Origin: Octadecabacter sp. B2R22
Lineage (GTDB): Bacteria > Pseudomonadota > Alphaproteobacteria > Rhodobacterales > Rhodobacteraceae
Length of the DNA: 64,000 nt
Assembly: GCF_018861045.1 (NCBI RefSeq)
Contig: NZ_JAHKQJ010000007.1
Location: forward strand, 1,147,511-1,211,510
Direction of reading: 5' to 3'
Under the pieces are notes generated by a model. The model was not told the DNA's origin and did not search any database. It saw nothing but the letters and a program-made list of their open reading frames with translations. Of this stretch, positions 1-8,418 are shown piece after piece. The stretch's first letter is position 1; each line of letters begins with the position of its first letter. Both the position numbers and the translations under genes were made by a program.

Positions 1-1
1 C

Positions 2-604
2 GACATCTTTGACCGCGAGGCCGTCTTTATCGATAAGGTCTTAAAACCTATCCGTAAAAAGACGCCAGACCTTCGGGTCATCATGGAACACGTCACAACA
101 GAGAACGCCGTTGATTACGTCCGTGATAGCCGCTCAAACCTTGCCGCGACCATTACGACCCACCATTTGATCATCAATCGCAACCACATCCTCGCCGGTG
201 GGATCAAACCCCATTACTACTGCTTGCCCGTCGCCAAGCGTGAAAAGCACCGCATTGCTTTGGTGCAGGCTGCGATTTCCGGTGACAAACGGTTCTTCCT
301 TGGAACGGATTCCGCGCCGCACACGGATGCCAATAAATTGCTGCCCTGTGGCTGTGCCGGGTGTTTCACCGCCATCAACACCATGTCTTGCCTCGCAGAA
401 GTGTTTGACGCCGCAGGTGCCATCGACAAGCTGGAAAACTTCACCTCGCTAGCGGGCCCGCGCTATTACAACCTGCCACCCAATGAGGCCACGATGACCC
501 TGACCAAGGGCGAACCCGTCAACTACCCTGCTACAGTCGATACCGGCGATGGCCCTGTCACAGTGTTTGACCCAGGCTTCCCGCTTCATTGGCGCGTTGA
601 ATAA
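2..604 (+). CDS. pyrC: Dihydroorotase, C-terminal part (5' end outside window)
   Basis: Dihydroorotase interconverts N-carbamoyl-L-aspartate and dihydroorotate, the third step of pyrimidine synthesis, using a metal centre in the cytoplasm. The frame is open from base 2, before the first ATG at 83, and the residues there (FDREAVF, then MEHVTT) match the homodimeric PyrC type, so the gene begins upstream. About 200 residues are visible; the family is roughly 345, so the first two fifths are missing. FLGTDSAPH carries the conserved catalytic aspartate, and the CGCAGCF stretch is also typical. The stop is TAA at 602-604, 19 bases before pyrE, so the two probably share a transcript. Identification is firm; only the N-terminus is unseen. 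Confidence 0.95.
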   Translation, partial: DIFDREAVFIDKVLKPIRKKTPDLRVIMEHVTTENAVDYVRDSRSNLAATITTHHLIINRNHILAGGIKPHYYCLPVAKREKHRIALVQAAISGDKRFFLGTDSAPHTDANKLLPCGCAGCFTAINTMSCLAEVFDAAGAIDKLENFTSLAGPRYYNLPPNEATMTLTKGEPVNYPATVDTGDGPVTVFDPGFPLHWRVE

Positions 605-623
605 CCTAAACCGAAAGAGAACC

Positions 624-1298
624 ATGATCCCTACGTCTTTTCCTGACAAAGCCGAAATCGCCCGCCTGTCCGCACGTATGCTGATTGAAATCGGCGCGAT
701 CGATTTCAACGCAGCCGAGCCCTTTACACATGCGTCCGGCAAGAAGGCTCCGACTTATGTGGATTGCCGTAAGCTGATTTCCTTCCCGCGCATCCGCAGC
801 ACCTTGATGGATTTTCTGGCCGTGACCACCATGCGCGAAGTGGGTTTTGAGGCCTTTGACAATATCGCAGGCGGGGAAACCGCGGGTATTCCGTTTAGTG
901 CTTTGATGGCGGAACGTCTTGCATTGCCAATGACTTATGTGCGCAAAAAGCCCAAGGGCTACGGCCGCAACGCGCGTATCGAAGGCGTGATGACCGAAGG
1001 CCAGCGTGTTTTGTTGGTCGAAGACCTTACAACCGACGGCGGCAGCAAACTGTCCTTCGTAGACGCGATCCGTGAAACTGGTGCGACCTGCAACGCGACC
1101 GCTGTGATCTTTTACTACGGTATTTTTGAAGGCGTCGAACAAACCTTGGGCGATCATGGCGTTCAGCTCATCAGCTTGTGCACATGGTGGGACGTTCTGG
1201 CAGAAGCCAAGGCATCCGAATCCTTTGACGCGGACACACTGACCGAAGTCGAAGCCTACCTGCGCGATCCAGCAGGTTGGTCAGCGGCCCACGCGTAA
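624..1298 (+). CDS. pyrE: Orotate phosphoribosyltransferase
   Basis: This 224-residue enzyme transfers the phosphoribosyl group of PRPP to orotate, giving OMP. The PRPP-binding loop is [12 protein letters not shown] near residues 131-142, and the segment [17 protein letters not shown] followed by [10 protein letters not shown] is characteristic of PyrE. I start at ATG 624 because GAAAGAG lies 7-13 bases before it. An in-frame ATG at 549 would put 25 unrelated residues inside the end of pyrC. It follows pyrC by 19 bases, consistent with a pyrC-pyrE operon. A perfect 7-bp hairpin begins 16 bases after the stop. Confidence 0.95.
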   Translation: MIPTSFPDKAEIARLSARMLIEIGAIDFNAAEPFTHASGKKAPTYVDCRKLISFPRIRSTLMDFLAVTTMREVGFEAFDNIAGGETAGIPFSALMAERLALPMTYVRKKPKGYGRNARIEGVMTEGQRVLLVEDLTTDGGSKLSFVDAIRETGATCNATAVIFYYGIFEGVEQTLGDHGVQLISLCTWWDVLAEAKASESFDADTLTEVEAYLRDPAGWSAAHA

Positions 1299-1314
1299 AC
1301 ATATAAAATAATTT

Positions 1315-1334
1315 GAATGGGTTTCAGCCCATTC
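1315..1334 (+). repeat. Perfect 7-bp hairpin after pyrE
   Basis: GAATGGG (1315-1321) pairs with CCCATTC (1328-1334) across a 6-base loop. It lies 16 bases after the pyrE stop. No T tract follows, so it is at best a weak or Rho-assisted terminator or an RNA 3'-end stabiliser. Confidence 0.5.
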
Positions 1335-1383
1335 GCCACAACATACAGCAGTCATACCCTATTAAATTGCAGTATGTTGTGGC
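1335..1383 (+). repeat. 12-bp perfect inverted repeat in dnaB leader
   Basis: GCCACAACATAC (1335-1346) is exactly complementary to GTATGTTGTGGC (1372-1383), with a 25-base AT-rich spacer. It abuts the previous hairpin and ends 104 bases before the dnaB start. It could be a transcript stem-loop or a two-site operator; the sequence does not decide between them. Confidence 0.7.
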
Positions 1384-1401
1384 ACAGTTTCGCACAGCGA
1401 C

Positions 1402-1410
1402 CTATCCACA
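1402..1410 (+). promoter_or_regulatory. DnaA-box-like 9-mer upstream of dnaB
   Basis: CTATCCACA differs from the DnaA box TTATCCACA at the first base only and lies 77 bases upstream of the dnaB start. TTATACAA follows immediately. One near-match 9-mer is weak evidence; the location before a replication gene is what makes it worth listing. Confidence 0.3.
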
Positions 1411-1487
1411 GGTTATACAATTTGCCTCGTTGAGGCTGGTTTTGTATGACAGCGCAGCGGTGGGACGCGCGATCAAGGGGCACTCAG

Positions 1488-2975
1488 ATGAACGAAGTAT
1501 CAACATTCAACGCAACAGGCGTCGCAGAAGCGAACGTTGATACTGCCCCTCATTCTATCGAAGCCGAACAGCAGCTTTTGGGCGCGATCCTGACCAACAA
1601 CGATATCTTTGACCGCGTTGCGTCTATCGTTGGCCCTGATCATTTTTATGATCCCGTGCATGCCCGTATCTTTGAGACCGCTGCCGCACGTATCGCCAAA
1701 AACAACCTCGCGTCCCCTGTGACGTTGAAAGCCTTTCTTGAAGACGACGAAGGCCTAAAAGAACTCGGCGGTCCGGCCTACCTTGCGCGCCTTGCCGGTG
1801 CGGCGATTTCCGCCTTTGCCGCCCGCGACTACGCACAGATGATCTATGACCTTGCCGTACGTCGTGAATTGATCACCGTCGGCAACGACATCGCGTCCAA
1901 GGCCAAAAAGGTCGATGTGGCAAGCGAGCCGAAAGAACAAATCGTCGAGGCCGAACAAGCCCTTTATAAGCTGGCAGAACAAGGCAGTTCCGAGGGCGGG
2001 TTTCAATCCTTCCTGAAGGCCGTCACGGAAGCCGTTAACGTCGCCAACTCCGCCTACCAGCGCGAAGGCGGTTTGGCAGGTGTCGCAACGGACCTTATCG
2101 ACCTGGACAACAAACTTGGTGGTTTGCACAAGTCTGACTTGTTGATCCTTGCGGGTCGCCCATCGATGGGGAAAACCTCGCTTGCGACCAACATCGCCTA
2201 TAACGTCGCCAAGGCCTATAAAAAGGGTCTTCTGACGGACGGAAGCGAAGGCGCGGTTGATGGCGGTGTCGTCGGGTTCTTTTCCCTCGAGATGTCGGCA
2301 GAACAGCTTGCTGGTCGTATTCTTGCGGAAGCATCCGAAATTTCGTCCCACAAGATTCGCCAAGGTGACATGACCGAAGGCGAATTTCGCCGTTTCGTAG
2401 ATGCCGCTAAATCCCTTGAGGCCTGCCCTCTTTATATTGATGACACGGCTGCGATCCCGATCAGCCAACTGTCCGCCCGTGCGCGCCGCCTGAAACGGAC
2501 CCATGGCCTTGATCTGTTGATCGTGGACTACCTGCAGCTTGTGCGCGGGACGTCCGACAACCGTGTTCAGGAGATCGGTGAAATTTCCATGGGTCTCAAG
2601 GCGATTGCCAAGGAACTCAATATCCCTGTTATCGCCCTGTCCCAGCTGTCGCGTCAGGTTGAAAGCCGCGAAGATAAACGCCCACAATTGTCTGACCTTC
2701 GTGAATCTGGTTCGATCGAGCAAGATGCCGACGTTGTTATGTTCGTATATCGTGGTGAATATTACACCGAGCGCGAAAAGCCTGAGGATTCCAACCTCGA
2801 GGCGATGGCCACGTGGCAACAAAAGATGTCCGATCTGTTCGGCAAAGCCGAAGTCATCATCGGCAAGCAGCGTCACGGCCCGATTGGCACCGTGGAATTG
2901 TCGTTCACGCCCGAATTCACCCGCTTTGGCAACCTTGTGAAACCTTGGCAGCAGAACGGCGATCAAGAATTCTAA
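1488..2975 (+). CDS. dnaB: Replicative DNA helicase DnaB
   Basis: DnaB is the hexameric ring helicase that unwinds the fork ahead of the replisome. The 495-residue product has an N-terminal helical domain opening with SIEAEQQLLGAIL, a linker, and a RecA-like domain: Walker A GRPSMGKTS at residues 223-231, Walker B LLIVDYLQL with the aspartate near 347, and the LSQLSRQVE and LRESGSIEQDADVV motifs. I chose ATG 1488 because AAGGGG sits 7 bases upstream; ATG 1446 lacks such a site and adds 14 unconserved residues. The length is normal and there is no sign of an intein. The leader has several inverted repeats. alr follows after 42 bases. Confidence 0.97.
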   Translation: MNEVSTFNATGVAEANVDTAPHSIEAEQQLLGAILTNNDIFDRVASIVGPDHFYDPVHARIFETAAARIAKNNLASPVTLKAFLEDDEGLKELGGPAYLARLAGAAISAFAARDYAQMIYDLAVRRELITVGNDIASKAKKVDVASEPKEQIVEAEQALYKLAEQGSSEGGFQSFLKAVTEAVNVANSAYQREGGLAGVATDLIDLDNKLGGLHKSDLLILAGRPSMGKTSLATNIAYNVAKAYKKGLLTDGSEGAVDGGVVGFFSLEMSAEQLAGRILAEASEISSHKIRQGDMTEGEFRRFVDAAKSLEACPLYIDDTAAIPISQLSARARRLKRTHGLDLLIVDYLQLVRGTSDNRVQEIGEISMGLKAIAKELNIPVIALSQLSRQVESREDKRPQLSDLRESGSIEQDADVVMFVYRGEYYTEREKPEDSNLEAMATWQQKMSDLFGKAEVIIGKQRHGPIGTVELSFTPEFTRFGNLVKPWQQNGDQEF

Positions 2976-3017
2976 AGGCGGCTTGCCCCTCAACGCACAG
3001 GCTGGCACAACACCGCA

Positions 3018-4055
3018 ATGAGTACAGGTTTCTTATCAGTTGATTTAGATGCGCTCGCCACAAATTGGCGCGCGCTGGACGCAATGACAGACGCTGAAAC
3101 ATGCGCCGTCGTAAAGGCCGACGGCTACGGTCTCGGCGCGGGTAAAGTCGCCCGTGCGCTGGCTAAGGCAGGCGTGAAACGGTTCTTCGTTGCCGTCGCC
3201 GAAGAAGGCGTAGAATTGCGCCAAGCCCTTGGTCCGAATGTGGAAATCTGTGTATTTTCCGGCCACATGCGCGGTGATACCGACATGATCGCTGATATGG
3301 TCCTGACACCGATGTGCAATACCGTCGGCCAGTTGACCCGCCACCTAGAAGCCCTGCCCGAACACCCCTTTGGCGTTCAGCTCGATACGGGCATGAACCG
3401 CCTTGGCCTTGAGATTGGCGAATGGGCGAGCGTCGCAGAGATTGCTTTGGCGCAGAACTGCCGCCTTGTGATGTCCCATCTGGCCTGCGCCGATGAGCCG
3501 GACCACCCGATGAACCGCCAGCAACTTGAACAGTTCCATTTGATGACAGATGGAATTTCGGTTCCGCGATCTTTGGCGGCGACGGGAGGTATCCTGCTTG
3601 GGCCTGAATACCATTTCGATCTCACCCGCCCGGGCGTTGGTCTTTATGGCGGCATGCCCTTTGCGGATGCGCAGCCCGTGGCCTTCCTCGACTTGCCCGT
3701 CATCCAGATTCGTGAGCTCGAAGTGGGTGAAACCGTTGGCTACGGCAATGCATGGACAGCAAAACGCCCATCCAAAATTGCAACCGTTTCAGGGGGTTAC
3801 GCTGACGGATTGCACCGCGCATTATCCGCAGGTGTTGACCTGTGGCACGGCAGCCAATCGGTGCCCGTTGTCGGGCGCGTGTCCATGGATTTGATCACCG
3901 TTGATGTGACGGACCTACCCGAATTGCCGGGTTCGCTGTCTGTTTTGGGCCCCGATCAAACAGTCGATGCCTTGGCCGCCAAAGCGGGCACAATTGGCTA
4001 TGAAATCCTGACCTCGCTCGGGGCGCGTTATGCGCGTCGGTATGCTGGCGGATGA
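3018..4055 (+). CDS. alr: Alanine racemase
   Basis: A PLP enzyme interconverting L- and D-alanine for peptidoglycan. The lysine that binds PLP is in [10 protein letters not shown] (about residue 33), the second catalytic region is GGYADG, and [14 protein letters not shown] is the C-terminal-domain signature. At 345 residues it is slightly short for the family, but both domains (TIM-like barrel and beta domain) are represented. The TGA stop overlaps the ATG of the next gene (ATGA, 4052-4055), implying translational coupling to the lipid-transport pair. The pairing joins wall precursor supply and outer-membrane lipid transport. Confidence 0.95.
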   Translation: MSTGFLSVDLDALATNWRALDAMTDAETCAVVKADGYGLGAGKVARALAKAGVKRFFVAVAEEGVELRQALGPNVEICVFSGHMRGDTDMIADMVLTPMCNTVGQLTRHLEALPEHPFGVQLDTGMNRLGLEIGEWASVAEIALAQNCRLVMSHLACADEPDHPMNRQQLEQFHLMTDGISVPRSLAATGGILLGPEYHFDLTRPGVGLYGGMPFADAQPVAFLDLPVIQIRELEVGETVGYGNAWTAKRPSKIATVSGGYADGLHRALSAGVDLWHGSQSVPVVGRVSMDLITVDVTDLPELPGSLSVLGPDQTVDALAAKAGTIGYEILTSLGARYARRYAGG

Positions 4056-4840
4056 TCGCTGCTGTGTCCTCATTTCTGGCATCTCTCGGAGCAGCATTTC
4101 TTGGGGTCTTGGCATCCGTCGGACGGTTGGGCGTTTTTACGGGCCAGACCATCAGCCACTTGGTTCGTCCACCATTTTACGGCCGCGAATTTGCCCATGC
4201 TCTCTTGCAGATCGGTTTTTTCTCCTTGCCCGTCGTCGGACTGACCGCCCTGTTCACCGGTGGTGCGCTTGCTTTGCAAATCTACGCTGGCAGCGCCCGT
4301 TTTAGTGCCGAAGCCGTGGTTCCGCAGATCGTCGCCATCGGCATGGTGCGCGAACTTGGCCCTGTCTTGGTCGGACTGATGATCGCGGCCCGCGTGACGT
4401 CGTCCATCGCCGCTGAGATTGCGACGATGAAAGTAACCGAACAGATTGACGCTTTGGTGACGCTCTCGACCCACCCGATGAAATACCTGACCCTGCCCCG
4501 CGTGCTGGCGGCGACGCTGGTGATGCCGCTGCTTGTTGGTGTCGGCGATATCGTGGGCATTTATGGCGGGTATCTTGTCGGTACGGGCCGACTTGGCTTT
4601 AACGCAGCCGCTTACCTGCAAAACACCGCGGATTTCCTAGAGCCTTTAGATGTCATCTCATCTTTGGCGAAAGGCGCTGTGTTTGGGTTTATCGCTGCTC
4701 TCATGGGCTGCTACTACGGCATGAATTCTGAACGCGGAGCCATGGGTGTTGGGCGCGCAACAAAGTCGTCCGTTGTCGCGGCTGCGATCCTGATCTTGGC
4801 CGCAAACTTCCTCCTCACGGAGGCGTTTTTCTCAGCATGA
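4052..4840 (+). CDS. mlaE: MlaE-family ABC transporter permease
   Basis: A 262-residue inner-membrane protein of the MlaE/Ttg2B family, the permease of phospholipid transport systems that keep the outer membrane asymmetric. Several long hydrophobic segments are visible, and the conserved core reads [18 protein letters not shown] followed by [14 protein letters not shown], which is the family hallmark. It starts inside the alr stop and ends by overlapping the ATPase gene by 4 bases. No MlaD (MCE domain), MlaB or MlaC gene follows. The substrate is inferred from family membership only. Confidence 0.88.
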   Translation: MIAAVSSFLASLGAAFLGVLASVGRLGVFTGQTISHLVRPPFYGREFAHALLQIGFFSLPVVGLTALFTGGALALQIYAGSARFSAEAVVPQIVAIGMVRELGPVLVGLMIAARVTSSIAAEIATMKVTEQIDALVTLSTHPMKYLTLPRVLAATLVMPLLVGVGDIVGIYGGYLVGTGRLGFNAAAYLQNTADFLEPLDVISSLAKGAVFGFIAALMGCYYGMNSERGAMGVGRATKSSVVAAAILILAANFLLTEAFFSA

Positions 4841-5583
4841 TTACGATTGAAAACCTCCATAAGTCTTTTGGCAGCAATGCCGTTCTGCGCGGGGCCAATT
4901 TGCACGTCCCCAAGGGCGAAAGCATGGTTGTGATCGGCGGCTCCGGCACGGGAAAATCTGTTCTTATCAAATCCGTACTAGGTCTTATTCAACAGGACAG
5001 TGGTTCTATTACTGTGGACGGTAAGGATGTGAACAAGGGCGATCGTGATGCGTTCTTGGCGCGCTTTGGAATGCTGTTTCAAGGTGCTGCGCTATTTGAC
5101 AGTCTTCCTGTCTGGCAAAACGTCGCCTTCCGCCTTTTGCGTGGATCCCTAAAGAAACCCAAAGACGAAGCCCGCGCAATCGCCATTGAAAAACTGCGTC
5201 GCGTCGGGCTGACGGAAGACGTGGCCGACCGCCTCCCAGCCGAACTGTCTGGCGGTATGCAAAAACGTGTCGGTCTGGCCCGCGCAATCGCGGCCGAGCC
5301 CGAGATTATCTTTTTCGATGAACCGACGACCGGGCTTGATCCAATCATGTCTGGCGTCATCAATGATCTGATCCGTGAAATCGTGACCGAAATGGGCGCG
5401 ACGGCCATCACCATTACCCACGACATGACATCCGTTCGTGCGATTGCAGATAAGGTCGCCATGCTCCACGCTGGTAAAATCCGTTGGAGCGGCCCAGTGG
5501 GCGACATGGATGCATCCAATGACCCTTATGTGGATCAATTTATCCATGGACGCGCAGAAGGCCCGATCGAAGCGGTTCGCTGA
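4837..5583 (+). CDS. mlaF: MlaF-family ABC transporter ATP-binding protein
   Basis: This 248-residue cytoplasmic ATPase should power the MlaE-type permease encoded just before it (ATGA overlap at 4837-4840). Walker A is GGSGTGKS at residues 34-41, the signature is LSGGMQKRVGLARA, Walker B is IIFFDEPTTGLDP, and ITHDM contains the switch histidine. The LSGGMQKR form of the signature is typical of MlaF rather than other importers. The family exports or imports phospholipid across the envelope; the direction cannot be read from sequence. The usual third gene, mlaD, is absent. Confidence 0.9.
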   Translation: MITIENLHKSFGSNAVLRGANLHVPKGESMVVIGGSGTGKSVLIKSVLGLIQQDSGSITVDGKDVNKGDRDAFLARFGMLFQGAALFDSLPVWQNVAFRLLRGSLKKPKDEARAIAIEKLRRVGLTEDVADRLPAELSGGMQKRVGLARAIAAEPEIIFFDEPTTGLDPIMSGVINDLIREIVTEMGATAITITHDMTSVRAIADKVAMLHAGKIRWSGPVGDMDASNDPYVDQFIHGRAEGPIEAVR

Positions 5584-5598
5584 TCAAAGGGTGGAATT

Positions 5599-5805
5599 AT
5601 GGATCTCGTGATTGCAGTCGTTTTAGCCGTCGGTGGTGCCCCTCTTGGCGGGTTACTTTTGCTCATTGGGCTTGTGGGGCAGTTCTGGAATCCCTCAAAG
5701 AAACCGCGCATCTGGCCAGCCATTTTGATGATAATTGGTGTCCTTCTGCTGATCGCTGCCGCCTCTATGTATTCGGCCTTATCGCAAACCAATTTTAGCC
5801 TGTAG
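5599..5805 (+). CDS. Small two-helix membrane protein
   Basis: I do not recognise a family. The 68-residue product has two hydrophobic segments (about residues 3-27 and 38-60) separated by a short basic stretch, WNPSKKPR, and a short polar tail. The ATG at 5599 is preceded by AAAGGGTGG at a suitable distance and follows the mlaF-like stop by 15 bases, so it is probably the last gene of the alr operon. It may be a membrane accessory of the lipid transporter, but this rests on position alone. Confidence 0.6.
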   Translation: MDLVIAVVLAVGGAPLGGLLLLIGLVGQFWNPSKKPRIWPAILMIIGVLLLIAAASMYSALSQTNFSL

Positions 5806-6098
5806 GCGCCCATTCGAATCGCAACACTGTGTGCTGCTCCCGAACAAACACTACATTTTGAAGGTCAGGCTTGATATCGGCCCGATACGAAGCTTCTACC
5901 CCAGATAAAGGAGGTGGAAAAACCAGAGCACATCATCAGTTTACCGCCAAATCCTCCAACAATCCGGCCAATCGCCTGTTATTGTTCCGGTTTTCCTGAC
6001 CATGCTGCTTTTTTGGGTAATTTCCCCTTGGGACCTCGGCAGGAAACCGCCTAAGATGGGTTAACGTTTAATTAGTGCATCACAACTTGGGGGTGAAT

Positions 6099-6857
6099 GT
6101 GTCCGATCTGTCTTTGGTGGCACGTAGCCACCGTGGTCTTCATTTTGTTTCAATGACTTTGATCGCTCTGATCGGTCTGGCTGCGGTCGCGTATACTTTG
6201 GCCTGCGCGTTTGGTTTGGCCCCTTGGCTGACCTTCACGGCAGTCTTTGGTGAGTACACCGTTCCGAATGCTGGTTTGGTCACTCAGATCGTATTGACAG
6301 TCATCCTCGCATCGCTGTTCTTTTTCATGCCCAGCGCAGGCCGTATTATGTCGCTTGAACGCTCCCACCGGAACTTCAAACTCAGCATGGAAGATGTCGC
6401 ACGCGCCTATCACCTGTGTCACACGGCTGACCGTTCTGGTGTGTTCACCATGAGCAGCGAATTTGACGCTGTGCGCGAACGCCTGTCCTACCTGCGCGAT
6501 CATCCTGATCTGGATCGTCTTGAACCGGCCGTTCTGGAATTGGCCGCACAGATGTCCCAGCAGTCCCGTGAATTGTCTGATATCTACAGCGATGAAAAGG
6601 TTATGCGGGCGAAGACGTTCCTGACCCAACGCCAAGAAGAGGCAGAGCGCCAGCAAACCCTGATCGTCGAAGCGCACCACGCGCTGCGCGACATCCGCAA
6701 GTGGTCCCAACAGGTGGAACTGGAAGAAAGCGTTGTTGCCAGCCAGTTGAGCCAGTTGGAAGAACAGCTTGAGGCAACGTTACCATCCCTTGGTTACACC
6801 TTGGGCAAGGAAAGCGCCGAGATCGTCAAAATGCCACAAAAGCCGGCTGCCGAATAA
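6099..6857 (+). CDS. Membrane-anchored coiled-coil protein (roseobacter conserved)
   Basis: A 252-residue product with two N-terminal membrane segments (roughly residues 16-40 and 60-80), a conserved middle region (FDAVRERLSYLRDHPDL, then EPAVLELAAQMS) and a C-terminal half rich in Glu, Gln and Leu that should form a long coiled coil. I recall similar roseobacter proteins being labelled 'DNA repair protein', but nothing here supports a repair activity. I prefer GTG 6099 because GGGGG lies 5 bases upstream; GTG 6075 and GTG 6093 are in-frame alternatives. The 293 bases upstream hold no gene, so it has its own promoter. Confidence 0.8.
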   Translation: MSDLSLVARSHRGLHFVSMTLIALIGLAAVAYTLACAFGLAPWLTFTAVFGEYTVPNAGLVTQIVLTVILASLFFFMPSAGRIMSLERSHRNFKLSMEDVARAYHLCHTADRSGVFTMSSEFDAVRERLSYLRDHPDLDRLEPAVLELAAQMSQQSRELSDIYSDEKVMRAKTFLTQRQEEAERQQTLIVEAHHALRDIRKWSQQVELEESVVASQLSQLEEQLEATLPSLGYTLGKESAEIVKMPQKPAAE

Positions 6858-6886
6858 TCCGACCTTTTTCCCCTAAAGTAACACCT

Positions 6887-6912
6887 TGTGGCGACCCGCC
6901 TTGGTCGCCACA
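6887..6912 (+). repeat. 10-bp perfect hairpin upstream of pqiA-like gene
   Basis: TGTGGCGACC (6887-6896) pairs perfectly with GGTCGCCACA (6903-6912) around a 6-base loop. It follows the preceding stop by 29 bases. It lacks a T tract, so it may be a leaky terminator, or the upstream partner of the hairpin at 6914-6934. Confidence 0.6.
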
Positions 6913-6913
6913 T

Positions 6914-6934
6914 AGTCCTCATAAAACGAGGACT
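6914..6934 (+). promoter_or_regulatory. Hairpin sequestering the ribosome binding site
   Basis: AGTCCTC (6914-6920) pairs with GAGGACT (6928-6934) across a 7-base A-rich loop. The right arm contains GAGGA, the ribosome binding site for ATG 6940. Folding would therefore hide it, as in an RNA thermometer or translational switch. The pairing is visible; the regulation is inferred. Confidence 0.5.
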
Positions 6935-6939
6935 TCTTG

Positions 6940-7392
6940 ATGATCAACGCACTTCGCATTGCGAACCTATCGCTTCTTATCCTTTTCCCGATTGCATGGT
7001 TCGCCCCCCTCTTGCGGGCTGCCCTTTTGCCGATCTTTGGTATGGACGAAATTTCGGTTATTTCGGGCCTGCAAAGCCTTTGGGGCAGCGACGTCTTTCT
7101 GGCGTTGATTGTCACGGCCTTTGCAATCTTTGCACCCTACCTAAAAACCATCGGGCTTGCTTTGGTGCATTTTGATTTGCTTAAACCGCAGGTTCTGCCC
7201 GTCCTTGGCTATCTTGGTAAGCTGGCAATGGCCGACATTTTCCTGATCGCCTTGTATGTTGTTGTCGTCAAAGGGGCGGGTCGTGTAACGGTTGAGGGCG
7301 GATGGGGGTTGTATCTCTTTACAGGCTGCGTCCTTGCGTCAATTCTGGTATCGGTCCTGACTATGCGCCACATCAAAAAAGCCAAAGCGTGA
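6940..7392 (+). CDS. PqiA-family inner-membrane protein, short form
   Basis: A 150-residue membrane protein resembling one half of PqiA (paraquat-inducible protein A), with about four hydrophobic helices and the family-like stretch LKTIGLALVHF. Full-length PqiA has two such repeats plus cysteine motifs; this protein is a single repeat without the CxxC pairs, a form common in alphaproteobacteria. PqiA proteins work with MCE proteins in envelope lipid transport, but no MCE gene is adjacent. ATG 6940 has GAGGA 7 bases upstream. The stop overlaps the GTG of the next gene at 7389-7392. Confidence 0.75.
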   Translation: MINALRIANLSLLILFPIAWFAPLLRAALLPIFGMDEISVISGLQSLWGSDVFLALIVTAFAIFAPYLKTIGLALVHFDLLKPQVLPVLGYLGKLAMADIFLIALYVVVVKGAGRVTVEGGWGLYLFTGCVLASILVSVLTMRHIKKAKA

Positions 7393-8345
7393 GCCGCGCT
7401 ATCCCCCTTAGTCGACGGGCCTTTCTGGGCAGCAGTACGGCTGCCGTGATGGCGGGCTGCGCACCGCGAGGGCTGTTTACAGCGCCGATCATTGGGGCTG
7501 TGACTGATACACAAAACATCCTGATGGCAACCAATCGGGCGACGTTCGATTCGACCGATCGCATTGATGGCCTGAATTTCTTTGATCTGGGCATCGCAGT
7601 GCCACGCAATCGCGCGCCCGGCGAAGTGCCTGTTGAAGGCCCAAATGCCTTTGCATTGTCTGAGCAGACCCAAATTTCCTCTGACACAGAATTGCGCCGC
7701 GCCTTGGGCTCATCGCAAGGCGATCCTTTGGTCGTTTGGGTGCACGGGTTCAACAACACCTCAGCCGAGGCCGTCTATCGCCACGCACAAATGGTAACCG
7801 ATACAAACCTTAAGGGGCCGCAATTGTCGTTCGTGTGGCCGTCACGGGCATCCGCCAGCGGGTATCTGTTCGACCGCGACAGCGCCCTGCAATCAAGGTC
7901 AGCATTGGAAGACCTCTTCATCAGGCTGGGCCGCGTTTGGAACGGGCAGATCACCGTCGTTGCCCATTCTTTGGGGTGCATGTTAGCGATGGAGGCGCTG
8001 GTTCGGATGCGTCTCCAAAACCGCGCTGTCGTTCTCGATAGTTTGGTCCTTTTACAGCCCGATATCGCCCCCGAGGTCTTTGACTCGCAAGTGTCCGATA
8101 TCTCTCCTCTCCCCAAAAGCTCCCTTTTAGTCATATCCGGTCGCGATCCGGCCCTGTTTGTTTCGGCCCGTTTGGCCCAAACCAGCAATCGGGTCGGAAC
8201 CGACGTCGACCAGATCGAAAAATACGAAGACCAAGGTTTCCGCGTGGTCGACCTCACAGAGGTCGACGATGCAGGAGATAACCACCTTGTCGCGCTGACA
8301 TCCCCCACGGTTCTCGAATTCATGCGCATATCGAACGCGGCCTGA
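7389..8345 (+). CDS. Alpha/beta hydrolase lipoprotein, DUF900 family
   Basis: A 318-residue DUF900-type esterase/lipase-like protein. The N-terminus reads RRAFLGSSTAAVMAGC: a twin-arginine pair and a lipobox whose cysteine is residue 24, so it is probably exported by Tat and lipidated. WVHGFNN is the oxyanion-hole region and AHSLGC carries the nucleophile serine of GxSxG. A late HLVAL supplies a candidate catalytic histidine. I chose GTG 7389, which overlaps the upstream stop by 4 bases, because it places the signal peptide at the N-terminus; earlier starts add 29 residues inside the previous gene. The substrate is unknown. Confidence 0.82.
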   Translation: MSRAIPLSRRAFLGSSTAAVMAGCAPRGLFTAPIIGAVTDTQNILMATNRATFDSTDRIDGLNFFDLGIAVPRNRAPGEVPVEGPNAFALSEQTQISSDTELRRALGSSQGDPLVVWVHGFNNTSAEAVYRHAQMVTDTNLKGPQLSFVWPSRASASGYLFDRDSALQSRSALEDLFIRLGRVWNGQITVVAHSLGCMLAMEALVRMRLQNRAVVLDSLVLLQPDIAPEVFDSQVSDISPLPKSSLLVISGRDPALFVSARLAQTSNRVGTDVDQIEKYEDQGFRVVDLTEVDDAGDNHLVALTSPTVLEFMRISNAA

Positions 8346-8418
8346 TTTCCCCGTCTGATTCCAAAGTCTATATCTACGGGACTCTTGCATTGCGCACGCA
8401 TTAGAATAAAACGTGAAC

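Noticed and set aside
1755-3008. 417-codon frame antisense to dnaB.
   Set aside because: dnaB is unambiguous on the + strand; the antisense frame has no family features.
5900-5920. Strong AGGAGGTGG sequence in the gap before the coiled-coil gene, suggesting a missed small gene or, on the other strand, an anti-Shine-Dalgarno-bearing small RNA.
   Set aside because: No start codon lies at a workable distance and no open frame follows. On the other strand there is no convincing stem or terminator to define an RNA.
6002-6064. A 20-codon frame (MLLFWVISPW...) upstream of the coiled-coil gene.
   Set aside because: There is no ribosome binding site, the stop is immediate, and there is no coupling to the next gene; unlike the nuo micro-frame, nothing supports it.
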